A stretch of DNA of 64,000 nucleotides from Dipteronia dyeriana. Taxonomy: Eukaryota; Streptophyta; Magnoliopsida; Sapindales; Sapindaceae. The translations under genes and the position numbers were made by a program. The notes under the pieces were generated by a model. The model was not told the origin of the DNA, did no database searches, and saw only the letters and a list, made by a program, of their open reading frames with translations. Below are positions 11,960 through 23,630 of the stretch, in pieces. The stretch spans positions 12,346,413 to 12,410,412 of the forward strand of contig CM065301.1 of assembly GCA_032871835.1 (NCBI GenBank), in the 5' to 3' direction. How positions within the stretch are numbered: position 1 is the stretch's first letter; each line of letters starts with the position of its first letter.

Positions 11960-13080
11960 AAAAGTCTCAAACCCAGTAAAAGTCTCGAGCTTTTTTGGTA
12001 AAGGTTCGAGCTTTTTTGTCAAGTGCCCGAGCTTTTTTACACTTGATTCGAGACTTTTTGTCAGGTTAAAAAAAAACTCGGGCACTTGGCAAAAAGTCTC
12101 GAATCAAGTGCAAAAAAGCTCGGGCACTTGGCAAAAAAACTCGATTCAAGCTTTTTTAACAAGTGCTCAAGCTTTTTTGCACTTGATTCGAGACTTTTTG
12201 CCAAGTTAAAAAAAAGCTCGGGCACTTGGCAAAAAGTCTCGAATCGAGCTTTTTTGCCAAGTGCCCGATCTTTTTTGCACTTGATTTCGAGACTTTTTGC
12301 CAAGTTAAAAAAAAAATCGGGCACTTGGTAAAAAGTCTCGAATCGAGCTTTTTTACCAAGTGACGGAGCTTTTTTGCACTTGATTCGAGAATTTTTGCCA
12401 AATTAAAAAAAAAACTCGGGCACTTGATTCGAGACTTTTGGCCAAGTTAAAAAAAAGCTCGAGCACTTGGCAAAAAGTCACGAATCGAGTTTTTTTGCCA
12501 AGTGCCCGATTTTTTTTGCACTTGATTTCGAGACTTTTTGCCAAGTTAAAAAAAAGCTCGGGCACTTGGTAAAAAGTCTCGAATCGAGCTTTTTTACCAA
12601 GTGCCCGAGCTTTTTTGCACTTGATTCGAGACTTTTTGCCAAATTAAAAAAAAGCTTGGGCACTTGATTCGAGACTTTTTGCCAAGTTAAAAAAAAGCTT
12701 GGGCACTTGGCAAAAAGTCTCGAATCAAGCTTTTTTGTCAAGTGCCCGAGCTTTTTTGCACTTGATTCGAGATTTTTTGCCAAGTTAAAAAAAAGCTCGG
12801 GCACTTGGCAAAAAGTCTTGAATCGAGTTTTTTTGTCAAGTGCCCGAGCTTTTTTGCACTTGATTTCGAGACTTTTTGCCAAGTTAAAAAAAAGCTCGGG
12901 CACTTGGTAAAAAAGCTACCAAGTGCCCGAGCTTTTTTACACTTGATTCGAGACTTTTTGCCAAGTTAAAAAAAAGCTCGGGCACTTGGCAAAAAGTCTC
13001 GAATCGAGTTTTTTTACCAAGTGCCCGAGCTTTTGTTTACTTGATTCGAGCTTTTGTTTACTTGATTCGAGCTTTTCTGA
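11960..13080. repeat. palindromic minisatellite of CGAGCTTTTTT / AAAAAAGCTCGGGCACTTGG
   Basis: CGAGCTTTTTTGCACTTGAT, CGAGACTTTTTGCCAAGTT and their reverse complements alternate, so the array is a chain of inverted repeats with a higher-order period of roughly 100-150 bp. Both strands give long but meaningless open frames rich in Lys, Ser, Leu and Phe. Single-stranded forms would fold into long hairpins. Confidence 0.95.
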
Positions 13081-14696
13081 CAAAAAAACTCGAAGACAAA
13101 TCAAAAAAACTTGGAAGAGTATAAAAAAACTCAGAATCTTATCAAAATAGCTCGGATACTAATAAAAAAGACTCGATGTATTTTAAAAAAATCTCAAACA
13201 GAATCTGGAGACTAAATGTTCATACATGTTCATACAAAGATTGGGATACAAAGATGGATACAAAGATTGGGATACAAAGATTGGGACAACAAATTATAAC
13301 GAATGGATACATTGTTAAACCACACAGAAATATATGATAATGTATAAAAGAAGATCACAAACATATGTTATTTTTTTTAACAGAATCTGGAGAGAGACAA
13401 GTTTTTTGGAGAGAGATGAGTTGTAGATCGATTTTCAGACAACTATTTTGGAGAGAGAGGAGTTATCGTTTTCAAAGTGTAGATAGAAGTACAATAAGAA
13501 TAAAAATAAATTATTTAAGGGTAATTTGGGTAGTTCACCGTAATAGATGCCTTTTAAACTTAAGTTATTAAAACAGTGATATCATTACAACACACATAAA
13601 AAAGTGACATATCTCACCATTTCCACTCGTTGAATATAATAATTTTTTGATCGGTTTTGTAACCTTACAAAATCAAGATCCTGATAAAAGAAGCATCCAA
13701 CTGGTAAAATATGTTTATTTGTCGAGGTGTACCATACATATCCTGCATGCAAATATAGATCGATATCCACACAAATTTTTTCAAGACGGTGTTTTGATTT
13801 TCAGAAAACTCTTAATGCATATACCAGCATATGCATAAATGCTTTTACTGTGTATACGCAGATACCAGCGGACATGGTGGTGGATGCAATGATTATGGCT
13901 ATGATAGGCCTAGGGTACACCAACCAAAATTCTTCTGATCAGATTATCTATCATGTTGGCTCGTCTATGAGAAATCCTGTCACATTCTCAAATATTCACG
14001 ACTGTCTACCAATATTTCACTAGATATCCATTTATCAACAAAAATGGAAAGGCACTTAAAGTCAGTAAGTGCACAATATTGGACACTTCGGCTAAATTTC
14101 GAAGATACATAGCTATTAAATACGCGCTACCATTGAAGGTTAGCTGTAGAAAAAATGTAGCTAGCTAGATTAGTAGTTCAATTTATTTTTTTTGTTTTTT
14201 TTAATAAATACATTTTCATTTACAAATAAGTCAATATGCATTATTTGGGCTAAGCGAAAGGCTCTCTTGCTTGTCTTATCCGATTTATCGCCATTATTTA
14301 TTTTCTTTTCCTTATTTGAAGGTACTCCAACTGGTGAATTGGCTCCTGTGGCAATGTTATAAGGACATTTGTATTGATTATGATCGGAAAATCAAATTCG
14401 TACTGCGGGTGGTAGAACTTTACAAACCCTACATGTGTTTTAAGGGCATGTAAGTATATATAACTACTTTAAATGTTTCATTTCAAGTATGTATATCATA
14501 ATTCATGTGTCATTTAAATAAAATCTAATTGAATATATTTAAACCACATGATTTGTGAATGTTGTATACAGATTTGATGACACAAACACGGAGAAATTGC
14601 GAATGACAATGAGAGAGAGTGGTATGGAAATGGATTCCATTAACTTCGACCCCAAGTGCATAGACCGGGGAGACTATACCATATATAATCGTGACG

Positions 14697-15070
14697 AGAT
14701 GGTCTAGGTTGGTCCGGTAGTAAACTTATCACACATGCACAACGAAGATGTGGGTTCGAGTCATCCCCACCTTAAAAAAACTCAGAATTTATGTATTATT
14801 TCAGATAAAAAAATCCGGCCATATATAAAAAATCCAGCCTATAAAAATTATGCCATTCAAGAACAATTAGCGTTTGCGTTTTTTGTGGCTAGGCTCAAGC
14901 AGTTGGCTGGTGGTTATTTTGTGTAATTTTTTGTAGGCTGGTTGTTTGCTTTTGTTTGCTTTTGTTTGTTTGGGGCTGCAGTTGCAGGTTTTGTTGGGTT
15001 GTAGGCGTGTTGTTTGTGTGTAGCTCTTCGGCTTTGCCGCTTTGAATAAATTTTGCCGTTAAAAAAAAAA
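14697..15070 (+). mobile_element. SINE-like element with 3' LINE-type tail
   Basis: TGGTCTAGGTTGG (about 14700) fits a Pol III A box and GGTTCGAGTC (about 14754) a B box at tRNA-like spacing. The segment ends with TTTGAATAAATTTTGCCGTT and a run of A (about 15061-15070), like plant LINE 3' ends. Its 5' end coincides with the point where the FAR coding sequence stops resembling the family. No clear target duplication was found, so the borders are approximate. Confidence 0.5.
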
Positions 15071-17190
15071 TCTATAATAATTACTTTTCTAGCTAGAACA
15101 ATTATAAGTATTATTTCTATAGATTGGTAACTTGATTCAATACAATTAGTACAGATTTCTACAATTTGTTAGAAGTCCATCGGCTTCTGGTTATTTACAG
15201 TTTTATACTATTGTATCTTTTTTTGAAAGGGTTAAGATACCCGGCCAGGAGATTAATCATTTATATCTGCTAGTACAAGATGGTGAGAAACAAGGGGCTA
15301 TCACCGAGACAAATCATATCCTCACTAACCGATGTAGTTGGAAACGTAAACTCACATGCGATCAAACAAATAAGCAATCTTAATTCTTATTAATTCCGCG
15401 AATACTAGGAAAAAATAGATATTTTGAGCAAAAACTCAAATAATTTTTATTTCATATAAAACTAATTCTTCAGACCTTAATACAATCTATTTAAAGGAAA
15501 TAAGAACCGAATCCATAAGATTTCGAAATCTTCTAGACTTTTTTAAAAACAAGTTCTAATCAAATAAGGAAAAAACACCTAATTGTTGTGTAAGAAACTA
15601 AAAGTCTCCGAACAACAAACTAAACGGCCGTTTTTGGGCCACCTATGATCTGTTATAGAGGAAAACCGATCCACATCAATAATTAATAGAATATACATAA
15701 CCAAAGAATGTGCAACTGAGTTTCTTGATCGGGGAATAAACTGACAAAAACAACCCCTTAGATTGAAAACTAACCAGAAATTGTAAGATTGTGTTTAAAA
15801 CTAACATGCATAGGCACATAATTCATTCAACAATTAGACCTAAATATATTTCTATATCATGTTTTCATCCAACTCTAAATACATGTTACTAACCCATGTC
15901 AATTCAACAGAAATGGGAGATACGAGAAAACGGAAGCGTGCTAAGTGTTAGATTTGTGTTGGCTTGATTCCATCTCAAAAAGCTCTTTGTTTGTATTTCT
16001 TAGTTGCTTAGATGGTTCGTGATTGGATCGAGTTTTAAAGAAAGAAAACAAATTCGCATGCAAAGCTCGTCTTCAAGAGGATATGTGCTTACTTGGATGC
16101 TAATGTATCAAGATTCTTCTTAATCTTGCAAGGCGCAAGTGCACACACACACATTACATCCATATGTGTCTCTACATCATTGTGCCAAATCTATATTACA
16201 CATATGCACACTTATTAAAGTATGCACATGTGTTAGATTTAATTTGACAATTTTTGTGAAATTGCATGTTCTAGGACTATATTTAGAAAATGGTATACTT
16301 GTGTGTTTTTGTTTGTTTTTTTTTTGTGATATCAGACTTGATTATGTTTTCATATTGTTCTATATTGAGTTTCGATCATTTCAGTTACTCATTCATATGT
16401 TTTCAAGTTCCGAGTTGGAAGTTAAGAAACTTTCTGTGTCTTTATCGTGTATGATTTTCGTCTTTATTTTTCTAGTCGATTTCCGTATCTTTTGTGAAAG
16501 TTTTGATGACATCCATGTCCATGAAGGAGTTACGGTTCTTAATACAAAAACGGATTCGAATTCAGAGTTCAGAGACCGGAGAACAGTCGAAGAACACAAG
16601 TGGTGCGTAAGGGAAGATGCATGGCAAAGTGCCATTTGCACCCTTTCCCCGTGGAGGTGCATGGGCCCCACAGGAAGGGTACCCTCTAACCCCGTGGAGG
16701 CCACGTGCCACCACAGGAGGCTGAGGTGGCAGCCCCTCATTGGGCGGTTGAGTCTCTCTCCTCTCCAACTCATTTTCCCTCTATATATATTCAAATTTCG
16801 TGCAGAAAATTTTCACAACTTGTTAAATTTTGTTTTTGTGATATCTCTCTCAAATCAACTCTGATTTTAGATTTTTAAAAACCTAAATCGTTGGTCTTGA
16901 AGAGAATAACAAGTCTCAAGCATTTACAGAGTCAAATGATGTCAAGAATTTTTGCAGTGAGCTGATCTACATTCGTGTGTTCAGTATTTATAAGTGAATC
17001 ATCTTCTTTCCATTTTTTCTTTTATGATCAACATGATAGATTTTCTTATTTGATTAAATAAAAAGTATTTAGAATGATTTTGATTTCAATTTTAAACTTG
17101 TTTAATGATTTTTCGAAATTAGTATTAGTATTTTTGATTGAATATCATTTTAGCTAATTTTAAAGAACATTCCATTTATTATTTCTACAG
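15071..17190. other. intergenic, no gene recognised
   Basis: AT-rich, with a GC-rich patch at about 16615-16760 followed by a CTATATATATTC TATA-like motif (16780), which might be a decayed promoter or LTR fragment. A long open frame at 16139-16864 has no recognisable domain. Confidence 0.5.
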
Positions 17191-18967
17191 GATGGGTCGT
17201 GGTATGGAGGCGGATCCTAGGACCTCTTGTCAGAGGGAGACGTCTTCTTGGTGGAATTTCTTGTGGCGCGTTCTTGCCATAATTGGATCCTTATGCAAGC
17301 GAATTTAGCAAAACGTGAAATACCGGTCCAACCAACTTGTCCACTGTGTCAAAAGAGGGAAGAAAAGACCTTGCATGCATTATGGAGCTGTTGCAAGCTG
17401 TAAGCCATTTGCAATGACAGATGGGTTACCACGGCGGCCTAAGGGGAGTACGGTACCCAGTTTTTCGACTTCATGCTTGGGATTTTTACGGGGTTGAGTA
17501 GCGAGGAAGTGGCACTGTTTTGTGTCACTGCCCGGAGAGTTTGGTATAGTAGAAATGATGTAGAATAAGTGATTGAATCTTACATGGTTTTGTGGAACCA
17601 TCCTAAATTCAAAAATAAATTACTTTAGTTGAAGGAAATCGACGAGATCTTCTGAAATCAACACCTTTTGTGTTGAGGAATAGCCTTTTTCGATCAAATT
17701 CCATCATTTAGGTCCCGAAATCGCAGTTCTTTTCTTTTTGAAAAATTTCATTTTTAGTCATAAATTGACTTTGACAAACCAGAATCACCTACCGTTAATT
17801 TCAGCTTGTTTATGATTGTTAGTATATTTTATTTTCGTAACTTTCATGATTTTGCTATTTTGTTTTACATTTTTCGTTATTTTTTTTTACATTTTTCGCT
17901 ATTTTTGGTTGCTTTTGATATGTAATTATACTTATTGTCGAACAAGGATTCGGGTTGGGGTTTTTTCATTTTAAATAGTCTTGTAAACCGAAAGGCTCAT
18001 TAGCTTTTATTCAATAAATTTTAAGAGATTTATCTTTTATTTCTGGTGGATTCCAGCTCTCACACAATAAAAAAGGCTTGATATGAAGGAAATTATTACC
18101 TGGTCCATAAATTACATTAGTGATTTCCAAGACAGAGGAAAAAGCAGAGTTGAGCGCCAGGAAGCTAGGGGGGTTAGTGTGCCTACGTGGTGTCCCCCAC
18201 TTTCTGGCTATTATAAAATAAATACGGATGCTTCCATTGATAAGGGAAGAAAGAATGTAGGCATCGGCTTAGTGATCAGGGATTCGCAGGGCCTCGTGAT
18301 GGCATCTAGCTCGCAGAGAGTGGTTGCAACCTTTTCTCCTCATGTAGACAAGACCACGGTTCGGTTCGAACCGTGGAACCTAATCGTAACCGTGTGAAAT
18401 GAACCGGAACCGGAACTGTAGAACCGGTTTTGGAACCGTAACCGGAACCGTGGGGGAGGCGGTTCGGTTCCGGTTCCGGTTCCTCCTCTGAAAAAACCGC
18501 CCTGGAACCGACGGTTCGGATCCGGTTCGGAACCACCGGTTCCAGAAAATATTATTTTATTTTATTATTTTTTATTTTTATTTTTCTTATGCTAATTTGT
18601 AAACAAAAAAAAAAAAAAAAAAAAAAAAACCAACCGGACCGGAACCGTGGGCATGCCTATCCTCAGGTAGCGGAGGCTGTGGCAATTCGACAAGGTCTCC
18701 AGTTGGCTTGCGATTCGGGTATTCATCCAGTGACTCTAGAGTCTGACGCCAAAGTGGTAACTGATTGGATTAATAATGGTAGCAAGGCTGATGCAGATGT
18801 GGGGTTAATTATAGCTGATATTTTAGCTCTTCTGTCTGCTCTGGGTTGTGGTTCAGTGGGTTTATACCCCTAGACAGGCTAATCAAGTGGCGCACCACCT
18901 AGCTAAGAATGAGTATTCTCTATGTGTTAGTCCTTTTGTGATGGCTGGTTGTCGTTCTAGTATGTAA
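17191..18967 (+). pseudogene. L1-type LINE, 3' part of reverse transcriptase ORF (zf-RVT and RNase H)
   Basis: About 17280-17400 encodes a zinc-knuckle zf-RVT motif (CPLCQKREEKTLHALWSC) characteristic of plant non-LTR retrotransposon ORF2 proteins, in a different frame from the short WWNFLWRVLA segment just before it. After a degenerate stretch, 18146-18344 gives the start of an RNase H-like domain (YYKINTDASIDKG), which resumes after a hAT MITE at 18668 (VAEAVAIRQGLQLACDSG, LESDAK) and, after a frameshift near 18850, ends VAHHLAKNEYSL with a stop at 18965-18967. The visible Asp and His positions of the RNase H fold are kept. The catalytic reverse transcriptase core and ORF1 are not present. 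The element is long dead. Confidence 0.8.
18345..18659. mobile_element. hAT-type MITE inserted in the LINE RNase H
   Basis: The 315-bp element has ends TAGACAAGACCACGG and, inverted, TAGGCATGCCCACGG, flanked by 8-bp duplications TCCTCATG (18337-18344) and TCCTCAGG (18660-18667), one mismatch. Removing it rejoins the LINE RNase H reading frame, which independently supports both borders. The inside is mostly GGTTCGGTTCCGGTTCC-type repeats plus a long A run (18604-18629). There is no coding capacity. TAG..TG ends and 8-bp duplications are typical of hAT. Confidence 0.9.
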
Positions 18968-20303
18968 TCAGTTTTTCCTTTTTAAGTTTTTTTCTCCTTA
19001 AAAAAAACAAAAGAATTGTCAATTTAGTTTCATAAAATGAAATGTTAAGTTGACAATAAAATAATGCATATTTAGTTCATTTGTGACTTTTGACATACGG
19101 TTGTTGCATAGTTAATCTATCGGATTTTTTCATTTTTAGTAATTTTATTGGCTTGATACTAAATTAAAAATATTAAGTTTTAGTCAAAGACCGAATTAAA
19201 GTGATTTTATTGTATGAACACATGAATATTTTATGAGAATGGTCTTAAAATATGAACAATCACTCATTTTAACCAATAAAAAATCTTTTAAGATCTAGTT
19301 CAATTCACTCGAAGGCTTGACACATGAGATAAAACCTGAATAGTCAAAGCCCTGTGAGTTTATTCTTATTCAAGAAACATGTAATATCATTGAATTAGGT
19401 GACTATTAGACAAAGAAGAATGAAAAGCACCGTCCCAAAATAACATCCATCAGATCTCCAGCTCATTTAATGTAATAAAGGCTCATTTCTTGATTCTAGA
19501 TTACATGAATTGCCGTTGCCTTGGTTAGTCAAGAATCAAGATTACAAAAATTATCATTATTTGCTGATATTTTGTCAAGTCCCTTCTTTCTTTGCCATTT
19601 TATCAACCGATACCTGAGTTTTACCACCAGACTTAATACCTGACTTTCATTTGCCAGATATTGCTATCCAAAGATACAATTCTATTTTTAATATTTCAGA
19701 TTCAAAGCAAAAAACCAATGAAGGGAGAATTTTCTAATTTAAAAAAAAATTGTCGTAGCCTCTCTTGTCCTTCCTGTATATACTTAGAACTTGGATCTTT
19801 ACAATTTCTTAATGTTTTCCCTCTGCTTAGCTTTTACTTGCATTGCGTTTTTCTTATTTTCTTTTTGACATTGATTATTTCAGTTCTACTTTAAAAGGAA
19901 AGAGGTTTCCAATTAGGAGTTAAGACTTCTTTTATTTTGGGAAGGGCATAGTGATGAGGAACTCTGCAGTAAATTTTGAACTGCTGAATGCAAGAGATAT
20001 GTACTTATTTTAATCAAAATTGATATGCTTTAATTTTATCAGAGATGTAGTCAATAGGTATGGAATTTAAGTAAAATCGGGATGTTAATGTCAGAAAGAA
20101 CTCTGGTTTTTAATGTGTTTTATGTCAGGAGTGTGAGTTCATGATAATTAGTGTGTGACTGGTGTAGGGAAACACTTTACATATAGTCCTACCTAATTAG
20201 TATGACTGTGAGTTAGCTTGTAAGGAATTATTTCGTAAGGTTTCTTATTGCAGTTTTATACAATTTCCTTTAAATATGGAGGATATCAAATATTACAACA
20301 AAC

Positions 20304-20395
20304 ATTTCCTTATCTAAATTCTATTCTCGCTCTAACAATTCTCTCGATCATTTCCTTATCTAAATTATTTTCTCTCTCTAACAATTCTCTCGATC
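20304..20395. repeat. 46-bp tandem duplication
   Basis: Two copies of ATTTCCTTATCTAAATT...CTCTCGATC starting at 20304 and 20350, followed by CT and TA microsatellite sequence. Confidence 0.9.
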
Positions 20396-20877
20396 TCTCT
20401 CTCAAATTCTCTCTAATCTATATATATATCTCTCTCTAGTCTCTATTCTTTCTATATTCTAATCTTCAACCTTCTTCTTTTGTTCTTCAATTTCTAGGAA
20501 TCTTCAAGCCTGCAAAATCAACCCAGAAACACATCAAAAATTTAATTAAAATTGTAATGGCAATGACATTTTACTTCTTACACTTTTTAGTAAGTCATTG
20601 TAGATTTTTATTTTTATTTTTATAATCTTGACCAACTCAAGACCACCATATGGATTATTTGGATCTTCAACCAGGTAGCTGTTGTTGTGGGCAACATAGG
20701 AAAGCCAGCCCTCTCGGATTCATTAATAGCATAGAGAGTAGTGGTTGTAGTTGACTTTAGAAATGAAGAACTCTTGAACCACCCGATTTCGCCTTTTCAT
20801 TGGCTTGTACATCTAAAAATACCTACCAATTAACAAACCCTAAAAATTGTTTATCCACTTCCATTAATCATTAGTTC

Positions 20878-21048
20878 ATAACCATAACCCGCTATCAAAA
20901 AAAAGAAATATCAGATATGCCATGTATAATTGCCCATACAAAATTTGAAAGGTTTATTCGTCGATAACCATAACCCGCCATAAAAAAAAAAAGAAATATC
21001 AGATATGCTATGTATTATTATCCACAGAAAATTTGAAAAGACCATCCA
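20878..21048. repeat. 86-bp tandem duplication
   Basis: ATAACCATAACCCGC followed by AAGAAATATCAGATATGC occurs at 20878 and again at 20964, with moderate divergence. Confidence 0.85.
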
Positions 21049-21283
21049 TTCACAATGTGTCAGTAAATGACTTTTGAATTTAATCATTTGTAAAGGTACA
21101 AAGCTATTATTAATAATATATAACTCAATCAACCAAGATAGATGAAAAAAAATCAAGAATATGTTTTAAAAATTAATATTCAAAGGAGAGAAAATAAAAG
21201 ACTAGGATTTCCATCCGTATAATGTTTAATTTATAAATAAATAAACAATTACAAATTATTCCTTGTAGAAATAAATGAAGACT

Positions 21284-21731
21284 CTCCTAGTCTCCTGCAG
21301 TCATGCAGACATTCATGTCTTTATAAGATTTTCCCAAGAGAGCACTAATCTCATCTTCCTTAAACATTTCAGACACATCTGGTGGCAAATCATCCACCTT
21401 GACATAACTTGAGTACCTGACAACCGACTCCTTATCGAAATAAATTATAAAAACAAAGCAACCCAATTTCACATGTCATGAAAACAAAAAGGGTTTATTT
21501 TTTCCAAACAATCTTCTCAACAACTAATTAAATCCAAAAACAAAAAACAAATGAAACTGAACAAAGTATATAAGTCACCTTGGATTTGAGGGTGCATAGC
21601 TTGACCTGGATGAACAGGCTTTGATCATATAATCCACCGCTGTTTCTTGGAATATGCACGGTACACATCTCACCCTCACCCTCAACTTTCTTGTATCTTA
21701 TCATCTTCACCAAAATTAATATTGGATTCAC
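21284..21731 (-). CDS. possible small spliced gene or gene fragment, unrecognised
   Basis: Two minus-strand open segments have protein-like composition: 21731-21580 (TVHIPRNSGGLYDQSLFIQV) and about 21430-21287 (SSYVKVDDLPPDVSEMFKED, then ISALLGKSYKDM, stop at 21287). A GT donor at 21578 and AG acceptors near 21417 and 21431 could join them. I do not recognise the family. Codon composition looks less AT-driven than the surroundings, which is why I list it, but no upstream start or promoter is convincing. It may be the tail of an older gene or a captured fragment. Confidence 0.25.
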
Positions 21732-22839
21732 CCACTAAGATGGCCGGTCGGCTTTTCTTCAAAATCTGAAAAATTAAAATTAAAATTAAAAAAAATGTCA
21801 ATGAATAGAAGCCGAAATTATTCTTTTATATGTATATATTTAAATCACCCCAATCTGAGCACAGAACTTGGGACACATCCATTTATGCTTCTTTAATCTT
21901 GGATTGATATACTTTAAAAAAAAAAAAAAATCTTGGATTGATATTGTTTGATATGTTTTAGGAAATGAATAGAGAATTACATAAGTATTTATACAGGCAA
22001 ATGAGGCCGTTGACATTCTTCATTTTTTTTTCTTTAAAGTTGGGTTTTATCTGTGAGATAATATTGATGAACCCTGTGCTATAAATATACCTATAAGTCT
22101 ATTTGTGTGTATTGTCCAATGAGTGCCATATACCTTGTAACTGCATGAATTTGTTAAATCCCACTTGGCTCTTGGCTTGAAAATATAAATGTAATAAAAT
22201 AATTTTAAAACCAAAGAATAATAAGTTAAAATCATAGTCACATTTAATACCTAAGAACTCGTAAAGATAATAATAATCATTATAACCGACATTTATAAGT
22301 AATTTATTTTTTTATATAAACTTTTAACTAAATTTTTTGAATTTAAATGTAAATATATAATTTAATATAGAAACTCCCTCACGACGACACATATCACAAT
22401 AAGGATCGGTATTTATATATTATATAGATATATAATAATATAATAATAGTCTTTTTCATATATCGATATAGATACGAAACATGCCCTTCATAAATGTTAA
22501 TAATATAAAAGTATATATAATAAAATACATATTATCATGTAATATCATATATCATATATAATAATATAATAATATAATAGTCTTTTTCTAACTTTTAACG
22601 TGGTTGCGACACGTGTCCTTCATTAAATGTTAATAAGATAAATTTATATATATATCATAAATTTTCAAGTCACTACGGATTGATATAACTTAATCAGTAC
22701 GTTGGACATTGACCATTAAATCTACATATTTTGATTCAAAGTGTATGCTCTTATCAAAACTTCTCCATAATCAATGGTCTACATACACACTTATATAGCT
22801 TGTATAAGGGTACACTGATAGAAAAACCACTGATATATA

Positions 22840-22874
<35 letters not shown>

Positions 22875-23225
22875 CTATTGTTAGTTTGAATTGATATAAG
22901 ATATTCCACTTCCTTGTTTGTGGGCCATTGAATTTAAATGTTTTGATTTAGCTGCATGCACTTATCAATTGATATATTTTATATCAGTTAAGCTGACAAT
23001 AGAAACATTATATAATAATAATATAATAATAATAACAATCTTTTTTTCTACTTTTATGTGTGTAGACACTGAAAAATCCACAGTTAATTGAGTCGTCGAG
23101 ATGAGCACCATCAACCTACAATATAGATAGGAAAGTATCGAATATTGAACGACCAGAGAGGGGTGGTCCCGTATAGATCGATATAAGTGGTAGAATAAAA
23201 GATTGAGTTTGACTAGTAGAGGAGC
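21732..23225. other. AT-rich intergenic with dispersed direct repeats
   Basis: Blocks such as ATAATATAATAGTCTTTTTC and CCTTCATAAATGTTAATAA recur at about 22430-22510 and 22560-22640, with an AT microsatellite at 22835-22872. No gene. Confidence 0.6.
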
Positions 23226-23470
23226 TAACGTAGACCAAGGTAGAGATATTCAAGATGATTATCGAGAAAGTCAACTTAGACCATCATGGGGATAATCGAG
23301 ATGATCATCGAGGAGGTTGACTCAGACTGTTCTAGAGATAATCTAGATGACCGTCGTGGAGGTCAACTTAGACCATCATGATTATAATCGAGGTGGTCGT
23401 CAAGGTGGTCGACTTAGACCATCCTAAAGATAATCTAAACGATCGTTGTGGAGGTCAATTTATACCATCT
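23226..23470. repeat. 46-bp imperfect tandem repeat, five units
   Basis: Unit starts are spaced exactly 46 bp: 23226, 23272, 23318, 23364, 23410, with a sixth start at 23456. Core words are CAACTTAGACCATC, GATAATC and GATGATCATCGAGGAGGT. Copies differ by about 20-35 percent, so the array is old. Confidence 0.9.
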
Positions 23471-23523
23471 GTGTGATTTCTTGTAAATAATCTTACAAGA
23501 AATTTACAAGAAATAACACAGAT
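23468..23523. repeat. hairpin next to the 46-bp array
   Basis: TCTGTGTGATTTCTTGTAAA pairs with the inverted TTTACAAGAAATAACACAGA around a loop of about 14 bases; one mismatch. It could be a transposon end or a terminator-like structure. Confidence 0.75.
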
Positions 23524-23630
23524 CACTCAAAAATAGAAGTTAGAGCTTTTCAAGAGAGAGTCTTTGAAAACCTAATTGTTACAACGAATGAAAAAAGCAT
23601 CGATTCTCTCTCTATCCGTTATCTTATATA

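Larger units (their letters stand above)
11619..13626. mobile_element. non-autonomous MULE-like element in FAR intron 5
   Basis: The left end (GTGACGTTTCAACACTATTACTG then TATGACTTATGTTTAAAAGACA, about 11651-11698) pairs with the inverted right end (about 13530-13626, reading back GTGGAAATGG... then AATAACTTAAGTTTAAAAGGCA). The right end also matches the right end of the 8.7-kb MULE at 35141, so the two are relatives. Imperfect 9-bp flanks TGGTTGAAG (11610-11618) and TCGTTGAAT (13627-13635) match at 7 of 9 positions, so borders are good to about a base. No transposase is present. Inside are a GC-rich block (11816-11896), a palindromic minisatellite (11960-13080) and a tail with weaker copies of the motif. 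Confidence 0.75.
10172..14707 (+). pseudogene. alcohol-forming fatty acyl-CoA reductase (FAR), 5'-truncated
   Basis: Eight exons can be chained by GT-AG sites: 10172-10374, 10499-10599, 10718-10913, 11152-11311, 11472-11553, 13862-14138, 14322-14449, 14572-14707. Recognisable FAR stretches are [64 protein letters not shown] and, in the C-terminal sterile domain, GKALKVSKCTIL and LYKPYMCFKG. Such enzymes reduce acyl-CoA to primary alcohols for wax, suberin or pollen-wall lipids. It cannot work here. The NAD(P)H-binding N-terminal exon is absent (retrotransposon border at 10058). A 2-base loss at 11180 removes the Tyr codon of the YxxxK active site. Another frameshift lies at 14009. The last residues (after DYTIYN) are replaced by SINE-like sequence. 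Intron 5 is about 2.3 kb because of a MULE-like insert. The 5' exons may survive left of the retrotransposon. Confidence 0.9.
18968..21283. other. intergenic, no gene recognised
   Basis: AT-rich. It holds two short tandem duplications (20304-20395 and 20878-21048) and a CT-rich tract around 20360-20440 but no supported coding region. Confidence 0.6.

Noticed and set aside
12061..12910. several 60-140-residue open frames on both strands
   Set aside because: Products of the palindromic CGAGCTTTTTT minisatellite; the peptides are just repeated FFNLAKSLE or KKLGHL units.
16139..16864. 241-residue open frame on the + strand
   Set aside because: Hydrophobic and low-complexity first half, no recognisable domain, and a shift in composition at the GC-rich patch (16615). 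Most likely fortuitous.
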